A stretch of 5,179 nt of DNA from the NCBI GenBank assembly GCA_025360285.1, contig JANYCM010000181.1, forward strand, positions 1 through 5,179. The letters run 5' to 3'. Under the pieces are notes generated by a model. It did not search any database. It saw nothing but the letters and a program-made list of their open reading frames with translations, and was not told the origin of the DNA. This DNA is from Sphingomonadales bacterium (GTDB lineage Bacteria; Pseudomonadota; Alphaproteobacteria; Sphingomonadales; Sphingomonadaceae). The position numbers and the translations under genes are program-made. This document shows, in pieces, positions 1 to 5,179 of this stretch. How positions within the stretch are numbered: the stretch's first letter is position 1; the number at the start of each line of letters is the position of its first letter.

Positions 1-1
1 G

Positions 2-49
2 CCGCTTTCGCTTGATCTTGAATCACTGCTCAGTCTGGAAGGGCGCTGA
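2..49 (+). CDS. 3' end of an upstream operon gene (partial, unidentified)
   Basis: Frame 2 is open from the window edge and ends at a TGA (47-49), one base before the ATG of the GH3 gene. It would encode a C-terminal tail PLSLDLESLLSLEGR. The support is positional. The other three junctions in this window are gaps or overlaps of 1 to 4 nt, and a TGA-A-ATG junction fits that packing. The strong Shine-Dalgarno sequence of the next gene lies inside this tail. The fragment is too short to identify a family; a xylan or oligosaccharide hydrolase or a sugar transporter would fit the context, but that is a guess. An alternative is frame 1, which stops at 13-15 and would leave a 35 nt leader. Confidence 0.5.
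   Translation, partial: PLSLDLESLLSLEGR
37..43 (+). promoter_or_regulatory. Ribosome binding site of the GH3 gene
   Basis: GGAAGGG lies 7 nt upstream of the ATG at 51. It is a good purine-rich Shine-Dalgarno match at normal spacing. It decides the start in favour of ATG 51 over the in-frame TTG at 12, which has only 11 bases of visible upstream sequence and no ribosome binding site in them. Confidence 0.65.
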
Positions 50-50
50 A

Positions 51-2156
51 ATGGCAGATTTTGCACCACGCAAAGGCATGACGACGCCCGAGATCGCCGC
101 GGCGATCAACGCGATCCTTGGCGCTGCAACCCTCGCTGAAAAGGTCGGCATGATGTCGGGCAAAGGATTTTTTGCCCAATATGGCGCCAGCGGCGGTGTC
201 TGGGGTGCCGATGCCTATCGCGCCGGCGGCGGTATCGAACGCCTTGGCGTGCCGGCGCTATACTTTAGTGATGGCCCTCGCGGGGTCGCCCGCGGCAAAT
301 CGACCTGCTTTCCCTGTTCGATGGCACGCGGCGCCAGCTTCGATGTCGATCTCGAACGCCGTATCGGCGAAGTGATGGGCATCGAGGCGCGCGCGCAAGG
401 GGCAACGCTGTCGGGCGCCGTCTGCATCAACCTGCTCCGCCATCCGGCCTGGGGTCGGGCGCAGGAAACCTATGGCGAGGACCAGCATCTGCTCGGCGAG
501 ATGGGCGCGGCGCTCGGCACCGGCATCCAGGCGCACAATGTCGTCGCCACGGTAAAGCATTTCGCGCTGAATTCGATGGAGAACGCCCGCTTCAAGGTTG
601 ATGTCACGATCGACGAGCGCACCCTGCATGAAGTCTATCTGCCCCATTTCAAGCGCGCACTCGATGCCGGCGTCGCAACGGTGATGAGCGCCTACAACAA
701 AATGAACGGCGAGTATTGCGGGCAGCACCGGCACCTGCTGACCGACATTCTTCGCGGCGAATGGGGCTTTGACGGCTTTGTCCATTCGGACTGGGTGATG
801 GGTGTCTACAAGCCTTATGGTGCCGCCGCCGGCCTCGATGTCGAAAACCCCGAACCGCTGATATTTGGCGAAAAGCTGATCGCTGCGGTCGAGGCCGGGG
901 TCATCGAACCCCAGGTCATCGACCAGGCTTGCCGGCGCATCCTGTCGGTGATCTATCGCTTTGCCTGTGCCGAAGATCCGCTGGCAGACTATCCGCTAGC
1001 ACTGGTGGCATGCCCTGACCATGTAGCGCTTGCCCGCGAAGCAGCCGAAAAATCGGCCGTCCTTCTCGAAAACCGGGGCGTTTTGCCACTCGACCGGTCG
1101 CGTATTGGCAAACTGGCCGTCCTTGGCCGATTGGCCGCCATCGAAAACACTGGCGACAACGGCTCAAGCCGGGTCCGCCCGCCGCATGTTGTCACGCCGC
1201 TCACCGGATTGCGTCAGATGCTTGGCGCCGATGCGATTCTGATCGGCGATGAAAGCGATCTTGACGGCGCTGCCAGCGCCGCACTTGCCGCGGACGCGGT
1301 TGTTGTCGTCGTCGGCTACACGGCTGACGACGAAGGCGAGTTCATCCCTGGCGATATCGCACTTGGCCAGGATAACGCCGCTCATGTACCTGATGGCGTC
1401 AAGAAGGCGCGGCAGCCCCGTCCGATCAGCATCGGCGGCGATCGTCTGTCGCTGGCATTGCCGTCAGCGCAGGTGGCACTGATCAAAGCGGCCGCTGGTT
1501 CGGGCAAACCCGTCATCGTCGTCATCATGGCCGGCTCGGCAGTGCTTGTCGAAGACTGGCGCGACAAAGCCTGTGCGATTTTGCAAAGCTTTTATGCCGG
1601 GATGGAAGGCGGCACGGCACTGGCGCGCCTGCTTTTCGGCGATGCTGCACCGTCCGGCCGCCTGCCCTTTACGGTTGCTAGTGACGCTTCGGAATATCCG
1701 GCCTTCGATCGCGACGCTGATGCCATCACATATGACTATCTGCATGGATATGCGCTCTTCGATGCCCAGCAATGCGAACCGCGATATGCCTTTGGGCACG
1801 GCCTGTCCTATACGCAGTTCGGATATCGTGCGCTGAGCGCCCGCCTTATGGGCGATGAAATTCTGGTCAGCGTCGCCATCAGCAATATCGGCCAGGCGCA
1901 CGGCTGCGAGGTCGTGCAATGTTACGTGGGTTATCCGGGCGGCGTCGCGCCACGTCCCCAAAACAGCCTCAAAGCGTTCGACCGGATCGATCTGGCGCCG
2001 GGAGAAACCCGAATTGTCGAAATGCGCATCCCGGTTGAATCGCTGCGCTACCGCGATCCGGCGACCCATACATGGGCGCTGGAGCCCGGCTCATATCGGA
2101 TCAGCGTGGGAAGCTCGTCGCGCGCGCTCCATCTCGAAGCGCGCATTCAACTTTAG
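51..2156 (+). CDS. Glycoside hydrolase family 3, probable cytoplasmic beta-xylosidase/beta-glucosidase
   Basis: This is a 701-residue retaining exo-beta-glycosidase with the full three-domain GH3 layout. The N-terminal barrel covers about residues 28-304, with DGPRGV (74-79), LLRHPAWGR (128-136), KHFALN (169-174, the substrate-binding Lys-His pair) and HSDW, whose Asp247 is the expected nucleophile. The alpha/beta sandwich covers about 332-580 and carries DDEGEF (426-431), where Glu428 is the likely acid/base (Glu430 is the alternative). After FGHGLSYT (581-588) comes a fibronectin-III-like domain to the C-terminus. The N-terminus is hydrophilic (MADFAPRKGMTT) with no signal peptide or lipobox, so the enzyme should act in the cytoplasm on imported oligosaccharides. 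The start at 51 has a clear ribosome binding site. Many relatives are annotated as beta-glucosidases. The xylA/xylB neighbours argue for beta-1,4-xylo-oligosaccharides, but sequence alone does not settle substrate in GH3. Family confidence is very high, substrate moderate. Confidence 0.95.
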   Translation: MADFAPRKGMTTPEIAAAINAILGAATLAEKVGMMSGKGFFAQYGASGGVWGADAYRAGGGIERLGVPALYFSDGPRGVARGKSTCFPCSMARGASFDVDLERRIGEVMGIEARAQGATLSGAVCINLLRHPAWGRAQETYGEDQHLLGEMGAALGTGIQAHNVVATVKHFALNSMENARFKVDVTIDERTLHEVYLPHFKRALDAGVATVMSAYNKMNGEYCGQHRHLLTDILRGEWGFDGFVHSDWVMGVYKPYGAAAGLDVENPEPLIFGEKLIAAVEAGVIEPQVIDQACRRILSVIYRFACAEDPLADYPLALVACPDHVALAREAAEKSAVLLENRGVLPLDRSRIGKLAVLGRLAAIENTGDNGSSRVRPPHVVTPLTGLRQMLGADAILIGDESDLDGAASAALAADAVVVVVGYTADDEGEFIPGDIALGQDNAAHVPDGVKKARQPRPISIGGDRLSLALPSAQVALIKAAAGSGKPVIVVIMAGSAVLVEDWRDKACAILQSFYAGMEGGTALARLLFGDAAPSGRLPFTVASDASEYPAFDRDADAITYDYLHGYALFDAQQCEPRYAFGHGLSYTQFGYRALSARLMGDEILVSVAISNIGQAHGCEVVQCYVGYPGGVAPRPQNSLKAFDRIDLAPGETRIVEMRIPVESLRYRDPATHTWALEPGSYRISVGSSSRALHLEARIQL

Positions 2157-2158
2157 AA

Positions 2159-3049
2159 ATGGCCGAACCCGCGCCAGATATTCAGCTTGTGTCCGGGGAC
2201 CTTACTGTCGCAATCGCTCCCTCGCGCGGCGGTGGTATCACGGCATTTGATTGCAGCGGCTGCGGGATTTTTGCGTCGCGCGCCACCGACCCGTCACCGC
2301 TCGGTCTGGCCTGCTTCCCGTTGCTGCCCTTTTCCAACCGGATTGCCTGTGGCCGGTTCACCGCCGATGGCCGCGAAGTGATGTTGCCCCCCAACCATCC
2401 GGCATACGCTGACCATCCGCATGCGCTGCACGGTCAGGCCTGGCAAATGCCTTGGACGCTGGTCACGGCCACGCCAACCGCCTGCCACCTTCGCCTTGAT
2501 GTGCCTGCAGGTGCCTGGCCCTGGGCGTGGCGCGGCGAACAATGGCTGACGCTCGATCCGCGCGGGCTGACCCACCGGATTGCCCTTTCAAATCTTGCGG
2601 GCAACCGCATGCCGGCCGGCATTGGACTTCACCCTTGGCTGCCGCGCAATGCCCGAACGCTGTTCCGTTCACGCCATGCCGGCGAATGGCAAACGGCAGC
2701 GGACGGGCTGCCGCTGCGGCTCGAAACCCGAGCCGAACCCGTCGATTGGTGGCGTGGCCAGCCCGTCGGCACCCGCATCGTCGATACGGTCTACACCGGC
2801 CGCAGCGGCAGCATGACCGTTGATTGGCCCGACAGGGGATTGGCGCTTGAGATTACGCCATCGGATCGTTTGTCTTTCACCGTCGTCTACGTGCCGGCCG
2901 GCGCCGATCACTTCTGCGTCGAACCCGTCAGCCACATGACAGATGCCATCAATCGCGACGAACCGCCGACAGTGACCGGCCTGCACTGGCTCGCCGCGGG
3001 CGAAACACTCGCCGGCGAAGTGCGCTATGCCATTACGGTCGAGGCCTGA
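2159..3049 (+). CDS. Aldose 1-epimerase (mutarotase, GalM family)
   Basis: This 296-residue protein should interconvert the alpha and beta anomers of a free aldose, here probably D-xylose. Residues matching the GalM active site are visible in order: Arg61 in FPLLPFSNRI, His91 in HALHG, His158 in GLHPW, Asp209 in VDTVYTG, and Glu255 in CVEPVSHMTDA. By position and motif these correspond to Arg71, His96, His170, Asp243 and Glu304 of Lactococcus GalM. At about 296 residues it is shorter than classical GalM (about 340) and looks like the compact YphB-like branch. It has no signal peptide, so it is cytoplasmic. The chosen ATG lies 2 nt after the GH3 stop codon and begins MAEPAPDIQLVSGD. An in-frame ATG at 2072 would overlap the GH3 gene by 85 nt and add 29 residues with no family resemblance. 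I see no good Shine-Dalgarno before 2159, so translation probably depends on coupling to the GH3 gene. Confidence 0.92.
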   Translation: MAEPAPDIQLVSGDLTVAIAPSRGGGITAFDCSGCGIFASRATDPSPLGLACFPLLPFSNRIACGRFTADGREVMLPPNHPAYADHPHALHGQAWQMPWTLVTATPTACHLRLDVPAGAWPWAWRGEQWLTLDPRGLTHRIALSNLAGNRMPAGIGLHPWLPRNARTLFRSRHAGEWQTAADGLPLRLETRAEPVDWWRGQPVGTRIVDTVYTGRSGSMTVDWPDRGLALEITPSDRLSFTVVYVPAGADHFCVEPVSHMTDAINRDEPPTVTGLHWLAAGETLAGEVRYAITVEA

Positions 3050-4503
3050 TGTATCTTGGCCTCGATATCGGCACTTCGGCAGTCAAGGCGATAATTGTCG
3101 ACGACGCTGGGATCTTGCAAGCCCAGGCGAGCGCGCCACTACGGGTGTCGCGGCCCAAACCTCTCTGGTCCGAGCAGAACCCGGAAGACTGGTGGCAAAT
3201 GGTCATCAGTGCCGTCAATGCCCTGCCGATGCCGCTGCGCTCTGCTGTCCGCGGCATCGGTCTCGCCGGCCAGATGCACGGTGCCGTGCTGCTTGACAGC
3301 GCCGACACGGTGTTGCGGCCGGCGATCTTGTGGAACGACGGCCGTGCGGCAGCCGAATGCGCCGTGTTCGAAGCGCGCGCGCCGAACAGTCCCGCCATCA
3401 CCGGCAACATCGCCATGCCGGGATTCACGGCCCCGAAGCTGCTGTGGGTGGCGGCGCATGAGCCGGCGGTCTTCGCCCGGATCGCACATGTGCTTTTGCC
3501 CAAAGACTATATACGGCTGCGGCTGACCGGCGACCATGCCAGCGACATGTCCGACAGTGCCGGGACATTATGGCTCGATGTCGGCAACAGGTGCTGGTCC
3601 GACGCCTTGCTGGCAGCATCAGGACTGGATGAACGCGCCATGCCACGCCTCTATGAAGGCAATGACGTGACCGGGAGACTGACCTCCGCCGCGGCGACAA
3701 TGTTGGGCCTGGCGCGAGTGCCGGTTGTCGCCGGCGGTGGAGACAATGCCGCAGGGGCCATCGGTGCCGGCGTCGTGAACCCAGGCGAGGCTTTTCTCAG
3801 CCTGGGCACCTCGGGCGTTATCTTTGCTGTGTCGGATGGTTTTGCGCCCGCCCCTGACCGCGCCGTCCACAGCTTCTGCCACGCCTTGCCCGGCCGCTGG
3901 CATCAAATGGCTGTCATCCTTTCTGCGGCGGCTTGCCTCGAATGGGGTGCGCACCTGACTGGGCAGCGTGACGCGGCTACCGCGCTGGCGCCCCTCGAAA
4001 CCGGACCGGAACCGACCGATGTGCCGCTTTTCCTGCCTTATCTTTCTGGCGAACGCACCCCGCACAACAACCCCCGGGCGCGCGGCGTCCTGTTCGGACT
4101 GACCCATGATCATGGCCCCGATCAGATCATGCGCGCTATTCTGGAAGGTGTCGCCTTCGCGCTCGCCGATGGTGCCGACTCATTGCGCGCAACCGGCACG
4201 CGGATCGATGTGCTGCGGGTCATAGGTGGCGGCGCTCGCTCTCATTTGTGGGGCCGAATCCTGGCCAGTACGATCGGTTGTCGGCTCGACTATGCCGCCG
4301 GCGCCGATGTCGGCCCGGCGCTGGGAGCCGCCCTGCTGGCGCGCCTAGGCATCGGCGGCGCGCCCTTGCCGCCGCCAGGGCCGGTCGCTCACAGCATCGC
4401 GCCCGGTGCCGCACTGGATGGCCCATTGCATCATCGCCGCGACCGCTTTCGCGATCTTTACGCCCGGCTGCGGCCGGCCTTTTCCCCGGAGAACTTACCA
4501 TGA
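3049..4503 (+). CDS. xylB: Xylulokinase (FGGY carbohydrate kinase)
   Basis: ATP-dependent phosphorylation of D-xylulose to D-xylulose 5-phosphate, the entry into the pentose phosphate pathway, in the cytoplasm. The 484-residue length matches E. coli XylB. The FGGY N-domain (about 1-240) opens with the phosphate-binding loop GLDIGTSAVK (4-13). It then carries SEQNPEDWW (41-49), the substrate motif GQMHG (74-78), RPAILWNDGR (90-99), GFTAPKLLW (125-133) and GGGDNAAGAIG (229-239). Asp232 there is the expected catalytic base, equivalent to Asp233 of E. coli. The C-domain has SLGTSG (251-256), LPYLSGERTPH (329-339) and the nucleotide-binding signature GGGARS (393-398). The MHG and DNAAGA motifs and the xylA neighbour favour xylulokinase over glycerol, gluconate or ribulose kinases. 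Its ATG shares one base with the epimerase stop (TGATG, 3047-3051). A weak GAGG lies only 4 nt upstream, so coupled translation is likely. Confidence 0.95.
   Translation: MYLGLDIGTSAVKAIIVDDAGILQAQASAPLRVSRPKPLWSEQNPEDWWQMVISAVNALPMPLRSAVRGIGLAGQMHGAVLLDSADTVLRPAILWNDGRAAAECAVFEARAPNSPAITGNIAMPGFTAPKLLWVAAHEPAVFARIAHVLLPKDYIRLRLTGDHASDMSDSAGTLWLDVGNRCWSDALLAASGLDERAMPRLYEGNDVTGRLTSAAATMLGLARVPVVAGGGDNAAGAIGAGVVNPGEAFLSLGTSGVIFAVSDGFAPAPDRAVHSFCHALPGRWHQMAVILSAAACLEWGAHLTGQRDAATALAPLETGPEPTDVPLFLPYLSGERTPHNNPRARGVLFGLTHDHGPDQIMRAILEGVAFALADGADSLRATGTRIDVLRVIGGGARSHLWGRILASTIGCRLDYAAGADVGPALGAALLARLGIGGAPLPPPGPVAHSIAPGAALDGPLHHRRDRFRDLYARLRPAFSPENLP
4488..4493 (+). promoter_or_regulatory. Ribosome binding site of xylA
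   Basis: GGAGAA sits 6 nt before the ATG at 4500, inside the last codons of xylB. It is a strong match to the Shine-Dalgarno consensus and supports the start that overlaps the xylB stop by 4 nt (ATGA). It is clearly better than the sites of the epimerase and xylB, which suggests that xylA can also initiate efficiently by itself. Confidence 0.65.
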
Positions 4504-5179
4504 GCTATTTTGCCGACATTGCGCCTGTCGTCTTTGAAGGTCCGGCGTCCAAAAATCCGCTGGCTTATCGCTGGTACGACAAGGACCGCATCGTGCTCGG
4601 GAAACGCCTGGCCGACCATCTTCGCTGGGCGGTCTGCTATTGGCACAGCTTCAACTGGCCGGGCGCAGACATCTTTGGCGCCGGCACCTTCGATCGGCCA
4701 TGGGTACCGGGTCAGCCGGTCACTGCTGAGCACGCCCGGATCAAGCTTGACGCTGCCTTTGATTTTTTCTGCCGGCTCGGTACCGATTTCTTCTGCTTCC
4801 ATGATGTCGATGCCATGGCCGACCATGATGGGCTTGCCGATTACAGCCCGAAACTCGATTCCATTGCTAGACAGATGGCCGACAAGATAGCCACTACCGG
4901 CGTCAAGCTATTGTGGGGTACCGCCAATCTATTCGGCCATCCACGCTATGCCGCAGGCGCCGCTACAAATCCTGACCCGGCGGTTTTCGGATGGGCGGCG
5001 CATCAAGTGCGCTCCATGCTGGAAACGACGCATCGGCTTGGCGGCGCCAACTACGTGCTATGGGGTGGCCGGGAAGGCTATGACACGCTGCTGAATACCG
5101 ATATCGGCCAGGAACTCGATCAGCTCGGGCGGTTCCTGTCGCTGGTTGTCGATCACAAGCACAGGATCGGCTTTCGCGG
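4500..5179 (+). CDS. xylA: Xylose isomerase, class II (3' truncated by window end)
   Basis: Interconverts D-xylose and D-xylulose, a metal-dependent cytoplasmic TIM-barrel enzyme. Only 226 codons are present, about half of the roughly 440 residues of class II enzymes. The frame is still open at the window edge, so this is truncation by the window and not a broken gene. The start MSYFADIAPVVFEGPASKNP aligns with the N-terminus of E. coli XylA almost without offset. Visible family motifs are VLGKR (32-36), CYWHSFNWPGADIFG (46-60), FHDVD (100-104) with the catalytic pair His101/Asp104 at the E. coli positions, LLWGTANLFGHPRYAAGAATNPDP (137-160), and YVLWGGREGY (185-194) with Trp188. The metal-binding residues of the C-terminal half, expected from just after IGFR onward, are outside the window. 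It overlaps xylB by 4 nt and has a good ribosome binding site. The long N-terminal extension typical of class II and the HDVD motif exclude the short actinobacterial class I. Confidence 0.96.
   Translation, partial: MSYFADIAPVVFEGPASKNPLAYRWYDKDRIVLGKRLADHLRWAVCYWHSFNWPGADIFGAGTFDRPWVPGQPVTAEHARIKLDAAFDFFCRLGTDFFCFHDVDAMADHDGLADYSPKLDSIARQMADKIATTGVKLLWGTANLFGHPRYAAGAATNPDPAVFGWAAHQVRSMLETTHRLGGANYVLWGGREGYDTLLNTDIGQELDQLGRFLSLVVDHKHRIGFR

Noticed and set aside
12..50. Upstream TTG start extending the GH3 protein by 13 residues
   Set aside because: The added residues (MILNHCSVWKGAE) resemble no GH3 N-terminus and have no visible ribosome binding site. ATG 51 has GGAAGGG at ideal spacing and fits the operon packing.
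258..785. 175-codon minus-strand open frame
   Set aside because: It is antisense to the GH3 catalytic barrel, with no recognisable motif and no plausible ribosome binding or operon context.
1464..2069. 201-codon open frame on the minus strand
   Set aside because: It lies wholly antisense to the conserved sandwich and FnIII domains of the GH3 gene. Its translation is low-complexity and unlike any family I know, as expected for antisense frames in GC-rich DNA.
2072..2158. Earlier in-frame ATG for the epimerase
   Set aside because: It would overlap the GH3 gene by 85 nt and add an Arg/Ser-rich 29-residue tail that reads as GH3 coding sequence in another frame. ATG 2159 begins the recognisable epimerase fold.
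3033..3503. Minus-strand open frames opposite the start of xylB
   Set aside because: Several overlapping antisense frames occur here at once, which is a codon-bias effect. The + strand carries well-conserved xylulokinase motifs throughout.
3619..4113. 164-codon minus-strand open frame opposite xylB
   Set aside because: It is antisense to conserved FGGY motifs, and its product is rich in Arg, Gly and His without domain features.
4440..4500. Possible internal promoter or terminator before xylA
   Set aside because: The region is coding sequence of the xylB C-terminus. I could see neither a -35/-10 pair nor a GC hairpin followed by a T run.
4458..4890. Open frames on both strands over the xylB/xylA junction (4458-4826 minus, 4510-4890 plus)
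   Set aside because: Both conflict with the xylA reading frame, which matches class II xylose isomerase continuously from 4500 to the window end.
1..5179. Mobile elements, CRISPR arrays, RNA genes, defence or other novel systems
   Set aside because: The whole window is accounted for by five contiguous co-directional reading frames (one partial at each end). No direct or inverted repeat family, transposase, tRNA-like or non-coding stretch was seen.

Overview
The window is a GC-rich stretch coded entirely on the + strand. It is an internal segment of a D-xylose (xylo-oligosaccharide) catabolic operon. The strong GC bias at third codon positions and the tightly packed genes suggest an alphaproteobacterium. 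A sphingomonad-like host (Sphingomonas, Novosphingobium, Sphingopyxis type) is my best guess, but it is inference: the window holds no rRNA or other phylogenetic marker.

Layout, left to right. Bases 2-49 are probably the last codons of an upstream operon gene. Next come an apparently cytoplasmic family 3 glycoside hydrolase (51-2156), an aldose 1-epimerase (mutarotase, 2159-3049), xylulokinase xylB (3049-4503) and the N-terminal half of a class II xylose isomerase xylA (4500 to the window end, truncated there). The junctions are 1 nt gap, 2 nt gap, 1 nt overlap and 4 nt overlap. There is therefore no room for promoters or terminators between the genes, and a single polycistronic mRNA with translational coupling is expected. 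The promoter and any regulator lie upstream of the window, and the operon end lies downstream.

The genes form one biochemical chain. The GH3 enzyme cleaves an imported beta-linked oligosaccharide, most likely a xylo-oligosaccharide given the neighbours, and as a retaining enzyme releases beta-D-xylose. The mutarotase speeds beta-to-alpha interconversion. XylA converts alpha-D-xylose to D-xylulose, and XylB phosphorylates it to D-xylulose 5-phosphate for the pentose phosphate pathway. This is the isomerase route, not the oxidative Weimberg/Dahms routes.

I found no RNA gene, mobile element, CRISPR array, repeat family or intergenic stretch. The minus strand holds only shadow ORFs. I see no evidence of a previously undescribed system. 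The points worth a second look are the functional logic of the cassette, the substrate and active-site details of the GH3 enzyme, and the identity of the gene just upstream.
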